DNA from: Marilutibacter chinensis
Lineage (GTDB): Bacteria; Pseudomonadota; Gammaproteobacteria; Xanthomonadales; Xanthomonadaceae
DNA length: 64,000 bases
Direction of reading: 5' to 3'
Assembly (NCBI RefSeq): GCF_021725675.1
Contig: NZ_JAKJPO010000007.1
Location: 124,001-188,000 of the forward strand
Positions within the stretch are counted from its first letter, which is position 1, and every line of letters starts with the position of its first letter. The notes under the pieces were generated by a model that worked only from the letters and a program-made list of their open reading frames with translations, was not told where the DNA came from and searched no databases. The position numbers and the translations under genes are program-made. This document shows positions 11,323 to 20,602 of this stretch, one piece after another.

Positions 11323-12041
11323 TGCTGGTCGCCGAGGGCCTGCGCAAGGCCTACCGTTCGCGCGAGGTGGTCAAGGATTTCGGCCTGACCCTCGATGCCG
11401 GCGAAGTGGTCGGCCTGCTCGGTCCCAACGGCGCCGGCAAGACCACCTGCTTCTACATGATCGTCGGGCTGATCCCGGCCGATGCCGGCCGGATCGAGCT
11501 CGACGGCAAGAACATCACCTCCGAGCCGATGTACGCGCGCGCCAAGTACGGGGTCGGCTACCTGCCGCAGGAACCGTCGGTGTTCCGCAAGCTCAACGTC
11601 GCCGACAACATCAGGCTGGTGCTGGAGCTGCGCGAGGACCTGGACAAGGCCGGCCGCGAGCGCGAGCTGGCCAGCCTGATGGACGAACTGCAGGTCACCC
11701 ATGTCGCCGACCAGCTCGGCGCCAGCCTGTCCGGCGGCGAACGCCGGCGCGTCGAGATCGCCCGCGCCCTGGCGGCGCAGCCGCGGCTGATCCTGCTCGA
11801 CGAGCCGTTCGCCGGCGTCGATCCGATTTCGGTCGGCGAGATCCAGCGAATCGTGCGCCACCTCAAGAATCGCGGCATCGGCGTGCTGATCACCGACCAC
11901 AACGTGCGCGAAACCTTGGGAATCTGCGACCGCGCGTATATCCTCAACGACGGTGGCGTGCTCGCGCAGGGGGCTCCGGACACGCTGCTGGCGAATCCGG
12001 ACGTGCGCCGCGTGTACCTGGGGGAAACCTTCCGTCTTTGA
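11322..12041 (+). CDS. lptB: LPS export ABC transporter ATP-binding protein
   Basis: 239 residues, ABC ATPase driving LPS extraction from the inner membrane. Walker [10 protein letters not shown] near residues 34-42, Q-loop [14 protein letters not shown], signature LSGGERRR near 138-145, Walker [14 protein letters not shown] near 156-168, H-loop TDHNVRE. The C-terminal [10 protein letters not shown] ending is typical of LptB. The start overlaps the lptA stop by one base. rpoN follows after 139 bases, as in many proteobacteria. Confidence 0.97.
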   Translation: MLVAEGLRKAYRSREVVKDFGLTLDAGEVVGLLGPNGAGKTTCFYMIVGLIPADAGRIELDGKNITSEPMYARAKYGVGYLPQEPSVFRKLNVADNIRLVLELREDLDKAGRERELASLMDELQVTHVADQLGASLSGGERRRVEIARALAAQPRLILLDEPFAGVDPISVGEIQRIVRHLKNRGIGVLITDHNVRETLGICDRAYILNDGGVLAQGAPDTLLANPDVRRVYLGETFRL

Positions 12042-12180
12042 CGCGGAGCCCCGGTTGCGGGTGGCTCCACGCCCTGGCATGACCGCAGGTGTCGCGCGCA
12101 GGCGCGTCATCCCGCGGCGGCGAGGGTGCGTGTCCGGCGCGCTGCCCCATGCCCGACCGCACGCGACTCCCGACTAGGCC

Positions 12181-13614
12181 ATGAAGCCCCGCCTCCAACC
12201 CGCACTCGGACAGAGCCTGGTCATGACGCCGCAGCTGCGTCAGGCGATCCGGCTGCTGCAGCTGTCCGCCACCGAGCTGGAGCTGGAGCTGGCCAATGCG
12301 GTCGAGACCAATCCGCTGCTGGACTGGAACGAGACCGCGATCGAGTCCGGCGCCGACAGTGATTCCGGCGCGGACGACGCGCCCGCGCACGACAGCCTTG
12401 CGGAACAGGTCGTGCAGGTGGAAGCGGTCGACGACTGGCCGCCGGGCGACGGCGAGCCCTGGTACGAGCGGATCGGACCGGCCGGCGACGGCCATGACGA
12501 GCACGCCGCCGAACAGGTCGCCAGCGACGAGACCCTGCACGACCACCTGCTCTGGCAGTTGCACCTCAGCCACCTTTCGCCACGCGACCGCCGCATCGGC
12601 GTGATCCTGATCGAGGCGATCGAGGACGACGGCTACCTGCGCGAGCCGCTGGACGCGATCGCGGCATCGCTGGCACCGGACATCCAGGCCGGCATGGAAG
12701 AGATCCTCACCGTGCTGCACACGATCCAGCGCTTCGACCCGGCCGGGGTCGGCGCGCGCGACCTGGGCGAATGCCTGCGACTGCAGCTGGAGCCGATGCC
12801 CGACGACACGCCCGGCAGGACACTCGCCCACCGGCTGGCGAACGGGCCGCTGCAACGCCTGGCCAAGGTCGGCGTCGCGGGCCTGGCCAGCGAGATGAAG
12901 CTCTCCGTCGACCAGGTGGAGACCGCGGTGCAACTGCTGCGTTCGCTCGACCCCCGGCCCGGTTCGCAGATCGGCGGCACCGGCAGCGACACCTATGTCG
13001 CGCCGGACGTGGTGATCTGGCGCCAGCACGGACTGTGGCGGGTCTCGCTGGCCGAAAGCATGCGCCCGCGCATCACCATCCACCGTGGCTACGAGGGCAT
13101 GATCCGCGGCGCCAGCGCTTCCGATGCCAGCTACCTGCGCGGCCACCTGCAGGAAGCGCGCTGGCTGCTCAAGAGCCTGGAAGCGCGCGGCGAGACCCTG
13201 CTCAAGGTGGTCCAGTGCCTGATCCGCCAGCAGGCCGGCTTCCTCGAGTTCGGCGACAGCGCGCTGCGGCCGCTGACCCTGCGCGAAGTGGCCGCCGAGG
13301 TAGGCCTGCACGAATCCACCGTCTCGCGCGCGATCGCCCGCAAGTACGCCCGTACCCCGCGCGGCACGATCCCCCTGCGCGGCTTCTTCGCCTCCGGCGT
13401 CAGCAACGACAGCGGCGGCGAATCCTCCAGCACCGCGATCCAGGCGATGATCCGCGAACTGATCGACGCGGAGGATCCGCGCAAGCCGCTGTCCGACGCC
13501 CGCCTTGCCGAGACGCTGAAGTCCTCCGGGGTGCCGGTGGCCCGGCGTACGGTCGCCAAGTACCGCGAGGCGATGAACATCCCGTCGTCGCAGGATCGCG
13601 TGAGAATCGGCTGA
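12181..13614 (+). CDS. rpoN: RNA polymerase sigma-54 factor
   Basis: 477 residues. Region I, which binds enhancer-binding proteins, is glutamine/leucine-rich: LGQSLVMTPQLRQAIRLLQLS, residues 9-29. Region II is acidic (about 50-110). The core-binding domain follows, then a HTH (LREVAAEVGLHESTVSRAIARKY). The RpoN box that reads the -24 element, ARRTVAKYRE, is at residues 457-466. Length is typical. Sigma-54 controls pili and flagella in xanthomonads. The position lptB-rpoN-hpf is conserved. Confidence 0.97.
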   Translation: MKPRLQPALGQSLVMTPQLRQAIRLLQLSATELELELANAVETNPLLDWNETAIESGADSDSGADDAPAHDSLAEQVVQVEAVDDWPPGDGEPWYERIGPAGDGHDEHAAEQVASDETLHDHLLWQLHLSHLSPRDRRIGVILIEAIEDDGYLREPLDAIAASLAPDIQAGMEEILTVLHTIQRFDPAGVGARDLGECLRLQLEPMPDDTPGRTLAHRLANGPLQRLAKVGVAGLASEMKLSVDQVETAVQLLRSLDPRPGSQIGGTGSDTYVAPDVVIWRQHGLWRVSLAESMRPRITIHRGYEGMIRGASASDASYLRGHLQEARWLLKSLEARGETLLKVVQCLIRQQAGFLEFGDSALRPLTLREVAAEVGLHESTVSRAIARKYARTPRGTIPLRGFFASGVSNDSGGESSSTAIQAMIRELIDAEDPRKPLSDARLAETLKSSGVPVARRTVAKYREAMNIPSSQDRVRIG

Positions 13615-13778
13615 AACGCTGCCCGGATGGATGCCGCGCCCGCCGCGAACGGACCGGCCGCCTGGGGCATGCACCTCCGGCGTCGATCGTGCGATGCTGT
13701 GATTCCGGCCTCGCGCCCGCACCCGCCGAAGCCGGGTTCCCACTGCGATCAACACTGCGATTAACCAGGAGGTCTGCG

Positions 13779-14108
13779 ATGCGTATCGAAACCCACGGCC
13801 AACAGATTGACGTCACCCCGGCCCTGCGCGACTACATCGAGACCAAGCTGTCGCGCCTGGAACGCCATTACGAGCAGCCGCTGGACGTGCGCGCCCAGCT
13901 CAGCCTCGACAAACCCGAACACAAGGCCGAGGCGACCGTCAGCATTGCCGGCCGTACCCTGCATGCCGATGCCAACGCCATCGACATGTACGCCGCGATC
14001 GACCTGCTTGCCGACAAGCTCGATCGCCTGCTGATGAAGCACAAGGAAAAGATGGTCGACCACCACCGCGGCGAGAGCCTGGCCCGCAACGGCGACTTCA
14101 GCCTCTGA
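13779..14108 (+). CDS. hpf: Ribosome hibernation promoting factor (short form)
   Basis: 109 residues with a strong AGGAGG site eight bases before the ATG. The sequence fits the HPF/YfiA beta-alpha-beta fold: MRIETHGQQIDVTPALRDYI, KLSRLERHYEQPLDVRAQLS, then HADANAIDMYAAIDLLADKLDRLLMKHK with the basic ribosome-contacting residues. It binds the 30S A and P sites in stationary phase and helps form 100S dimers. The short length means the C-terminal dimerisation domain of long HPF is absent. It follows rpoN by 164 bases. Confidence 0.93.
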   Translation: MRIETHGQQIDVTPALRDYIETKLSRLERHYEQPLDVRAQLSLDKPEHKAEATVSIAGRTLHADANAIDMYAAIDLLADKLDRLLMKHKEKMVDHHRGESLARNGDFSL

Positions 14109-14295
14109 GCGGGGCAGCGAACCGCCGCTCCATGCCGCCCGGCGCGACGTCGGCGGCATGTCGACGGCGTCCCGGCTAACATGACGCACCCGGCATCACG
14201 GCATCGACCGAGTGAATGATCGACTGGACGCGCCCACCGACCCGCGGCATGGATCCGGACCCGGCCCGGATGCGGCACCGCCCGGGACGCCGGAC

Positions 14296-15246
14296 ATGAA
14301 CGCGAGCATCAGCGCCGGCGAGCTGTTCGAGCAGCAGCGCGACCGGCTGGACCTGCGCTGGATCGCGGGCGAGGCGGGCGCCGGGCGGGTGCTGGAGTCG
14401 GTGCAGACGGTCGCGCGCCGGCCGTCGCTGGCCGGTTATCTCAACACCATCTATCCGAACAAGGTGCAGATCCTCGGCACCGAGGAGCTGGCCTGGCTGG
14501 ACTCCCTGGATTCGCGCCTGCGCTGGGAGACGATCGAGAAGATCATCCAGTCGCGGCCGCTGGCGATGGTGATCAGCAAGCAACAGCCCTGCCCCGAAGA
14601 CCTGCGCGAGGCCGCCGAGGAGTCCGGCACGCCACTGTGGGTCTCGCCCCGCCGCGGCCACGAGCTGCTCAACCACATGCAGTACCACCTGGCGCGCACG
14701 CTGGCGCCGCGGGTGACCCTGCACGGCGTGTTCATGGAGATCTATTCGATCGGCGTGCTAATCACCGGTGAATCCGGCTCGGGCAAGAGCGAGCTGGCGC
14801 TGGAACTGGTGACCCGCGGCCATCGGCTGGTCGCCGACGATGCTCCCGAGTTCACCCAGATCGCGCCCGACGTGCTCGACGGCACCTGCCCGGACATGCT
14901 CCAGGACCTGCTGGAGGTGCGCGGCCTGGGGGTGCTCAACATCCGCGAGATGTTCGGCGACACCGCCGTGAAGGGCAACAAGTACCTGCGCCTGGTCATC
15001 CACCTGACCCGGCCGATGGCCGAGCCGCTGCCGACCGGCATCGAGCGCCTGACCGGCGACAGCGGCACCCGCCGCATCCTCGACCTGGACGTGCCGACGA
15101 TCACCCTGCCGGTGATGCCTGGCCGCAACCTCGCGGTGCTCGCCGAGGCCGCGACGCGGCTGCACAGCCTGCGGATGAAGGGCATGGATCCGGCCGCCGC
15201 GTTCATCGCCCGGCACAGCAACTTCCTGGAACGGGGGGATACGTGA
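14296..15246 (+). CDS. hprK: HPr kinase/phosphorylase
   Basis: 316 residues. It phosphorylates and dephosphorylates Ser46 of HPr. The P-loop is [19 protein letters not shown] near residues 156-174, and the HprK signature [15 protein letters not shown] follows near 208-222. The frame is open to an ATG at 14212, but the start at 14296 gives the family's usual N-terminus ([17 protein letters not shown]). No strong Shine-Dalgarno is visible before either. The partner HPr, encoded 3 kb downstream, keeps Ser46, so the pair should be functional. It occupies the place of ptsN in enterobacteria. Confidence 0.92.
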   Translation: MNASISAGELFEQQRDRLDLRWIAGEAGAGRVLESVQTVARRPSLAGYLNTIYPNKVQILGTEELAWLDSLDSRLRWETIEKIIQSRPLAMVISKQQPCPEDLREAAEESGTPLWVSPRRGHELLNHMQYHLARTLAPRVTLHGVFMEIYSIGVLITGESGSGKSELALELVTRGHRLVADDAPEFTQIAPDVLDGTCPDMLQDLLEVRGLGVLNIREMFGDTAVKGNKYLRLVIHLTRPMAEPLPTGIERLTGDSGTRRILDLDVPTITLPVMPGRNLAVLAEAATRLHSLRMKGMDPAAAFIARHSNFLERGDT

Positions 15247-16154
15247 GCATGACCGAGGACACCGACGCGACGCCGTCGCCGGCGGCCGCCGCTCCGGTGC
15301 TGGTGATCGTCAGCGGCATGTCCGGTTCGGGCAAGTCGGTGGCGCTGAAGACCCTGGAAGATCTGGGCTACTACTGCGTCGACAATCTGCCGGCGGACCT
15401 GCTGCCGCAGTTCGTCCGCAGCGTGCACAACGACGATGGCGCGCCGCCCAAGCTCGCGGTCGCGATCGACGTGCGCAACCGGCACAGCGACCTGGCGAAG
15501 ATTCCGGAGTGGCTGTCGGCGGTCGGTGCGCTCGGCTTCGATCCGCAACTGGTCTATTTCGAAAGCAGCGACGAGGTGCTGCTGCGGCGCTATGCCGACA
15601 CCCGTCGCCGACACCCGCTGAGCCGGCTCGGGCTGCCGCTGGCCGACGCGATCGCGCTCGAACGCCAGGTCTCACGGCCGCTGCGGCAGATCGCCGATAC
15701 CGTGATCGACACCAGCGAGATGAACGTGCACCAGCTGCGACGGCACATCATCACCGGGTTCGGGCTGAGCGGCGACAATGCCGTCTCGCTGCTGTTCGAA
15801 TCCTTCGCGTATCGGCACGGCGTGCCGGCCGACGCCGACTTCGTGTTCGACGCCCGCGGCCTGCCCAATCCGCACTGGAATGCGACGCTGCGGCCGCTTT
15901 CGGGACGCGATGCCGCCATCCGCGAATACCTCGACCAGCAGACCGACGTCGGCCTGTACCTGTCCCAGGTCGGCGCGTTTCTCGACACCTGGCTGCCGCG
16001 CATGGTCGAAGACACCACCCGCAGTTACGTCACGGTCGCATTCGGCTGCACCGGCGGCCGTCATCGCTCGGTCTATCTCGCAGAACGCATGGCCGAGCAC
16101 GCGCGCCAGCAGGGCTGGGACGAGGTGGCGGTGCATCACCGCGAGCTGGACTAG
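15243..16154 (+). CDS. rapZ: RNase adapter RapZ (P-loop nucleotide-binding protein)
   Basis: 303 residues. The N-terminal Walker A is [30 protein letters not shown] (residues 24-31 for the loop). The C-terminal domain carries the family signature [17 protein letters not shown] near residues 260-276. In E. coli RapZ guides RNase E to the GlmZ small RNA and so links glmS expression to cell-wall precursors; here that target is inference. The GTG start overlaps the hprK stop by four bases; an ATG two codons later is the alternative. Confidence 0.94.
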   Translation: MSMTEDTDATPSPAAAAPVLVIVSGMSGSGKSVALKTLEDLGYYCVDNLPADLLPQFVRSVHNDDGAPPKLAVAIDVRNRHSDLAKIPEWLSAVGALGFDPQLVYFESSDEVLLRRYADTRRRHPLSRLGLPLADAIALERQVSRPLRQIADTVIDTSEMNVHQLRRHIITGFGLSGDNAVSLLFESFAYRHGVPADADFVFDARGLPNPHWNATLRPLSGRDAAIREYLDQQTDVGLYLSQVGAFLDTWLPRMVEDTTRSYVTVAFGCTGGRHRSVYLAERMAEHARQQGWDEVAVHHRELD

Positions 16155-16526
16155 AACCATCCGATACGCGGCGACACCCGCCGCCACCTCTCGCCGGACG
16201 ACAGCGCCGGCCGCAGGCGGACCCGGGCAACGTGGCGTCATCCGTTCGCCGATTGCCGGACCCCGCTCTCCTGGGACGGCACGCACCGGGGAAAAAGCGC
16301 ATCGCCGGGCATCCCCGATCGGGCCCGCGCCACACGCGCCGCTTCCTCTCACCATCGGCATTCAGCCGGAGGATGCCCCTCGACAACGGGGGTGAACGCA
16401 CGCTGACACGATTCCGGCCCGTGTTCACCGAATTACGAAACCTTCATCGCTTGCTCGCACATGGATCGCATCCGCAGCGATAGCGTCGGACCCGTATTCC
16501 AACGCAACGCGTTCAGGAGTCCGAAC
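16155..16526. other. Intergenic gap, no gene seen
   Basis: 372 bases between rapZ and the EF-hand gene. All six frames were considered and only compositionally biased shadow frames are open. No tRNA, strong terminator or promoter was recognised. It marks where the otherwise tight rapZ-EIIA order is interrupted. Confidence 0.5.
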
Positions 16527-16919
16527 ATGTCGACCGATGCCCCCGACAAATGCGCTCCCGGGAAGCACGCCTCCAGGGAACAAGGCCCATGCTCGTCTCT
16601 GGCAAGGGCGGGGCCGGCCGCCGCCGGGTGGCTGGTGGCGTTCGCGTCGATCGCGTACCTGCCGGCGCCGCATGCCCAGACGCAGGAACGAGCGCAGGAA
16701 CAACAGGAGCAGGCCTCGCCCGTCGAATCCGAAGAAGCGCCGCCGGTGCCGCCGGCGTTCGCGGACCTGGACCGCAATGGCGACGGCCAGCTGACCCGGG
16801 AGGAAGCCGCCGCGGATGCGGCCCTGACCCTCCGTTTCGACGATGCCGATCTCAACGAAGACGGCCTGCTGACGCCGACGGAACACGCATCCATCGACGA
16901 CGAACCGCCCGTGCCCTGA
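16527..16919 (+). CDS. EF-hand calcium-binding protein, membrane-anchored or exported
   Basis: 130 residues from an ATG with AGGAG at good spacing. Residues 25-50 hold a hydrophobic stretch (AAAGWLVAFASIAYLPAPHA-Q), a signal peptide or anchor with a long hydrophilic lead of about 25 residues. After a Gln/Glu-rich spacer come two canonical EF-hand loops: DRNGDGQLTREE and DLNEDGLLTPTE, both with oxygen ligands at positions 1, 3, 5 and 12 and Gly at 6. It probably binds calcium in the periplasm. It and the next lipoprotein gene interrupt the rapZ-PTS cluster. The partner is unknown. Confidence 0.72.
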   Translation: MSTDAPDKCAPGKHASREQGPCSSLARAGPAAAGWLVAFASIAYLPAPHAQTQERAQEQQEQASPVESEEAPPVPPAFADLDRNGDGQLTREEAAADAALTLRFDDADLNEDGLLTPTEHASIDDEPPVP

Positions 16920-17006
16920 TGGACACGCGCCGACGGCACCTCCCGGTGCCCCCAACCCGCATGGCCTGCAGAGGCCGGCGTCTTTCCCCACACAGGGAGA
17001 TTCAAA

Positions 17007-17405
17007 ATGAACCGCCTCCAGAAGACATCCATCCCGAACGCCGCCACCCCGGGGACCGCGTACCGGAAGCCGCTGACCCTGCTCCCGATCGCGGCCCTGC
17101 TCGTCATGGGACTGACGGCCTGCGAACCGACTCCGCCGCCATCGGAACCGACGCCAACCGCGCCGGACACCACCGCGCCCGAGCCGATGCCGTCCGAGCC
17201 CACCGATACGCTGCCGGCCGACGACACCACCCTGCCTGAAACGGACACCGACGGGGACATGGATGCCGGAACCGAGAACGCGTATCCGTCGCCGACACCG
17301 GACCCGATCGACGACGAGCTCACGCCGCCTGATCCGATCGCGCCGGACGACCCGTCGACCATGCCCGAGGAACCGGCCCCCGCCGATACTCCGCCGGAGC
17401 CCTGA
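17007..17405 (+). CDS. Low-complexity acidic, proline-rich lipoprotein
   Basis: 132 residues with GGGAG before the ATG. A signal peptide with lipobox MGLTAC places the lipidated Cys at about residue 38, so export and lipid anchoring are likely. The whole mature part (about 94 residues) is a disordered string of Pro, Thr, Glu and Asp (e.g. TPPPSEPTPTAPDTTAP) and contains TDTDGDMDAGTE, which resembles half an EF-hand loop but lacks a full motif. No family was recognised. It probably forms a unit with the EF-hand gene 88 bases upstream; a hairpin follows it. Confidence 0.65.
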   Translation: MNRLQKTSIPNAATPGTAYRKPLTLLPIAALLVMGLTACEPTPPPSEPTPTAPDTTAPEPMPSEPTDTLPADDTTLPETDTDGDMDAGTENAYPSPTPDPIDDELTPPDPIAPDDPSTMPEEPAPADTPPEP

Positions 17406-17447
17406 CGGGCAACGGCGATCCGGTCCCTTGGACGTAGCCTCCCGGCA

Positions 17448-17468
17448 GCCTCCGCTCGATGCGGAGGC
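17448..17468 (+). terminator. Candidate terminator hairpin after the lipoprotein gene
   Basis: GCCTCCGC-TCGAT-GCGGAGGC, a perfect 8-bp stem with a 5-base loop, 43 bases after the lipoprotein stop, followed by TCCCCTTG. The T-tract is poor, so efficiency is uncertain. Confidence 0.5.
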
Positions 17469-17846
17469 TCCCCTTGCCGGGGTGAGTGAGTACCGGCCGC
17501 CGGCACTGATTGCCCGCATCACCACCGCGAACCGGGCACGATCGGACCGGTTCGCGACGGCGGCCTGCATCCACGCGAGCGCACGTGCTTGATCCCGCGT
17601 GCCAGATCCCTCGGAAGCAGGGCCGAGCCGCGCCCGGCCCCATGCCGTCCGGGAGACGTCCACGGCCGGCGTTGTCCGGAGTTCTCGCCGGACAACCCTT
17701 CACCGGCCGATCTCCGGACAATCTTTCGCCACACGACCGATTCGAACCACGCCACGGGCGGCCATCCGGCTGCCCGCGCCGCTTTCCGGAACCCATCTCC
17801 CCGCCGCCGCTATCGGCGCGCCATCGCGCTCTGATAAGTTGGCGGC
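17469..17846. other. Intergenic gap, no gene seen
   Basis: 378 bases between the lipoprotein hairpin and the EIIA gene. No gene was recognised. A short TGATAA-like element lies about ten bases before the EIIA ATG and could be a promoter for the PTS genes, but support is weak. Confidence 0.4.
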
Positions 17847-18239
17847 ATGAGCGTCGGCATCCTCCTCGTCACCCATGAAGGCATCGGCAACGCGCTGCTG
17901 GCCGTGGCCACGCAGCTGTTGCGCAGCCTGCCCCTGCGCGCGGAGGCCTTCGAGGTCCCGCTCGGCGCGGACCCGGACCGGCTGCTGCCGCAGGCAAGCG
18001 CGGCGCTGAGGCGGGTCGACGGCGGCGACGGCGTACTGGTGCTGACCGACGTCTACGGCGCGACGCCGAGCAACCTTGCCGCCAAGGTCGCCCGCCTGGG
18101 CACACCGGTGCGGCGGGTATCCTCGTTGAACCTGCCGATGCTCCTGCGGGTGATGAACTACGCCGAGCTCGCCCTGGATGAACTGCCCGCGGTCGCCGCC
18201 GCAGGCGCCCGCAACGGCGTCGTCCTGGACGATGCCTGA
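17847..18239 (+). CDS. PTS mannose-type EIIA component
   Basis: 130 residues, the EIIA domain of the mannose/fructose PTS family. The phospho-accepting histidine is H10 in LLVTHEGIGNALL. VLVLTDVYGATPSNLAAKVA is the second family signature. No EIIB, EIIC or EIID gene is near, so the likely role is regulatory: receiving phosphate from HPr and, with HprK, adjusting metabolism or surface traits as in other alpha-, beta- and gammaproteobacterial pts-Man regulatory branches. That role is inference. ptsH follows 27 bases downstream. Confidence 0.92.
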   Translation: MSVGILLVTHEGIGNALLAVATQLLRSLPLRAEAFEVPLGADPDRLLPQASAALRRVDGGDGVLVLTDVYGATPSNLAAKVARLGTPVRRVSSLNLPMLLRVMNYAELALDELPAVAAAGARNGVVLDDA

Positions 18240-18266
18240 CACGAAGACGGCCCGAGGATCTGCCCG

Positions 18267-18536
18267 ATGATCGAACGCGAACTGACCGTCTCCAACCGAC
18301 TCGGCCTGCACGCGCGCGCGACCGCCAAGCTGGTCCAGGTGCTGTCCGCATTCCGCAGCAACGCCACGCTGCTCGCCAAGGGCCGGGAGGTCAACGCCAA
18401 GAGCATCATGGGCGTGATGCTGCTTGCCGCGGGCCAGGGCACCGTGGTCAGGCTGCGGGTCGAGGGCGAGGACGAGAACGCGGCCACCGAAGCGATCGTC
18501 GCGCTGTTCGAGCGCCGCTTCGACGAGGACAGCTAG
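18267..18536 (+). CDS. ptsH: Phosphocarrier protein HPr
   Basis: 89 residues. H15 in GLHARATAKL is the EI-dependent phosphorylation site, and S46 in KSIMGVMLLAAGQG is the HprK-dependent site; both sit at the exact canonical positions. It passes phosphate from EI (encoded downstream) to the EIIA. Presence of Ser46 together with hprK indicates dual control of HPr as in Gram-positive bacteria and some proteobacteria. Confidence 0.96.
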   Translation: MIERELTVSNRLGLHARATAKLVQVLSAFRSNATLLAKGREVNAKSIMGVMLLAAGQGTVVRLRVEGEDENAATEAIVALFERRFDEDS

Positions 18537-18764
18537 CCGGCGGCCGGAGAACGGCGTGCCGACGCGGCCAGGGACGATCGCTTCCCGCGAATCGGGCGTG
18601 CAGGCGGCACCTGATTCGTCGGAAGCGGATACGGACAGGCTTCGGACCCGCGGCCTGAAGAACGCACGGGTGTGCGCTCTTCGACGATCAGCGAGGGCGC
18701 AGCGGCCGCCCCCGCTGCCGGAATGGCCCCGCCGTACGTGGGGCAGGGAGGAACGAGGGATTTC
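18537..18764. other. ptsH-ptsI gap, upstream part
   Basis: First 228 bases of the unusually long ptsH-ptsI spacer. No gene, hairpin with T-tract, or clear promoter was recognised. The last 108 bases of the spacer hold the candidate leader ORF. Confidence 0.4.
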
Positions 18765-18872
18765 ATGACGACAGATGTGCGAGTGAGGACGCCGCGACAC
18801 GCCCGCCCGGGTGCAGGGGCATCTCGACCTGGGTGCGGTGTCGCCGTGTCCGGCTGCATGGACTGGTCCTGA
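18765..18872 (+). CDS. Possible 35-codon leader ORF coupled to ptsI
   Basis: ATG at 18765 is preceded by GAGGG at suitable spacing. The frame runs 35 codons and its TGA overlaps the ptsI ATG as TGATG. ptsI itself has no visible Shine-Dalgarno, so its translation may depend on ribosomes finishing this ORF. The peptide (MTTDVRVRTPRH...) is Arg-, Gly- and Pro-rich and matches nothing I know; it need not be functional. Random occurrence in GC-rich DNA is the alternative. Confidence 0.3.
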   Translation: MTTDVRVRTPRHARPGAGASRPGCGVAVSGCMDWS

Positions 18873-20602
18873 TGCGGCAGGAATTCCACGGCACCGGCGC
18901 CTCGCGCGGAAGCGTGCTGGGGCGCGCACGCGTGCGCCTGCCACACGCGCTGGAGGTCGCCGAAGAGCAGATCGCCGGCGAGGCGATCGACGCCGAGCTC
19001 GCCCGGCTGCACGCCGCGATAACGACCGTCCGCGGCGAGATGCATGCGCTGCGCGAACGGCTGCACGGCGCGCTGGCGCACGAGGTCGGCGAATTCCTCG
19101 ACCTGCACACCCTGCTGCTCGACGATCCGGAACTGCTGCAGGGGCTGAACGAACTGATCCGCATCGGCCGCTATTCCGCGGACTACGCGCTGCGCCTGCA
19201 GCGCGACCGCATCGCTTCCGTGTTCCAGGACATGGACGATGCGTATTTCCGCAGCCGGGTCGAGGACATCGACCAGGTCATCGGCCGCGTCCATGCCGCC
19301 CTGCATCGCCAGGAGGGCGAACTCCAGGGCCTCGCCGGCGACATCCTGATCACCGACTCGGTCGCACCGGCGGAGATCGCCCAGTTGCAGGCGCACGGGG
19401 TGATGGCAATCGTCACCGCCAGCGGAAGCCCGCTCTCGCACAGCGCGATTCTCGCCCGCAGCCTGCACCTGCCCCTGGTCGTCGGCGCACCCGGCGTGCT
19501 GCAGAAGATCAACGATGGCGACACGTTGATGATCGATGGCGGCAACGGCCTGGTCGTGCTCGAGCCCAATGCCGAGGACCTGCGCGGCCACCGCGCGCGC
19601 GCGCGCGAGCTCAAGCGTGAGCGCAGGGAACTGCACCGGCTGCGCCGCGAACCGACCCGTACGCTCGACGGTGTCGACATCAAGCTCTACGCCAACGCGG
19701 AATCGCGCGAGGACGTCGCCGAGGCGCATGCGCTGGGCGCCGCCGGCATCGGCCTGTACCGCACCGAGTTCCTGTTCCTGCAGCGCAGGGAGCTGCCGGA
19801 CGAAGAGGAGCAGTTCCGCGCCTATCGCGACCTGGTGCTCGGCATGACCGGGCGCACGGTGACCGTCCGCACCGTCGATCTCGGCGCCGACAAGGCCGAC
19901 CACACCGGCCTGGCCCTGCGCGACGAGCCCAACCCGGCGCTCGGATTGCGCGGCGTGCGCCTGTCGCTGGCCCGCCCCGATGTGCTCGAGACCCAGCTGC
20001 GTGCGCTGCTGCGCGCATCCGGCTACGGCCCGCTGCGGATCCTGCTGCCGATGGTCAGCAGCCGTACCGAGATCCGCGAGGTGCGCGCCCACCTGGAGCG
20101 GGTCGCCGAAGCGCTGCGCGCGCAGGGCCATGCGATCGCCGACCGCGTGCCGCTCGGCGCGATGATCGAGGTTCCGGCGGCGGCGATCGCACTGGCCAGC
20201 TTCATCGACGAGGTCGACTTCCTCTCGATCGGCACCAACGACCTGGTCCAGTACCTGCTGGCCGCCGACCGCATCAACGAGGCGCTCGGCGAGCTCTACA
20301 CGCCGCTGCACCCGGCGGTGGTGCGGGTGCTGCGCGACGTGATCCGGCTGGCCCGGGCGCGCGAGGTGCCGGTGGCGGTATGCGGCGAGATGGCCGGCGA
20401 CGCCAGCTTCGCTCCGCTGCTGCTCGCGCTGGGGCTGACGGAATTCAGTCTGCATCCGGCGACGATGCTGGAGCTGCGCCACACCATCCGCAGCCACGAC
20501 CTGTCGGCGCTGCGCCGGCGCAGTGCCGGATTGCTGCGCGCCGGCGACCATGCCGCGCTCGTGCGCTGGCTGACCGCCAACACCCCCGCGCCCGGCGGTT
20601 GA
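18872..20602 (+). CDS. ptsI: PTS enzyme I (phosphoenolpyruvate-protein phosphotransferase)
   Basis: 576 residues from the ATG at 18872 (MRQEFHGTGASRG); the frame extends 13 codons upstream but without family similarity. The active His is H190 in GSPLSHSAILARSLHLP, matching H189 of E. coli. GLYRTEFLFLQRRELPDEEEQ is in the PEP-binding barrel, and VPVAVCGEMAGDASF contains the catalytic Cys. EI transfers phosphate from PEP to HPr. It is separated from ptsH by 335 bases with only a candidate leader ORF, unlike the usual tight ptsHI pair. Confidence 0.95.
   Translation: MRQEFHGTGASRGSVLGRARVRLPHALEVAEEQIAGEAIDAELARLHAAITTVRGEMHALRERLHGALAHEVGEFLDLHTLLLDDPELLQGLNELIRIGRYSADYALRLQRDRIASVFQDMDDAYFRSRVEDIDQVIGRVHAALHRQEGELQGLAGDILITDSVAPAEIAQLQAHGVMAIVTASGSPLSHSAILARSLHLPLVVGAPGVLQKINDGDTLMIDGGNGLVVLEPNAEDLRGHRARARELKRERRELHRLRREPTRTLDGVDIKLYANAESREDVAEAHALGAAGIGLYRTEFLFLQRRELPDEEEQFRAYRDLVLGMTGRTVTVRTVDLGADKADHTGLALRDEPNPALGLRGVRLSLARPDVLETQLRALLRASGYGPLRILLPMVSSRTEIREVRAHLERVAEALRAQGHAIADRVPLGAMIEVPAAAIALASFIDEVDFLSIGTNDLVQYLLAADRINEALGELYTPLHPAVVRVLRDVIRLARAREVPVAVCGEMAGDASFAPLLLALGLTEFSLHPATMLELRHTIRSHDLSALRRRSAGLLRAGDHAALVRWLTANTPAPGG

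Noticed and set aside
18672..18764. Upstream 31-codon extension of the ptsI leader ORF
   Set aside because: The ATG at 18672 has no Shine-Dalgarno; the ATG at 18765 does, so the shorter ORF is preferred.
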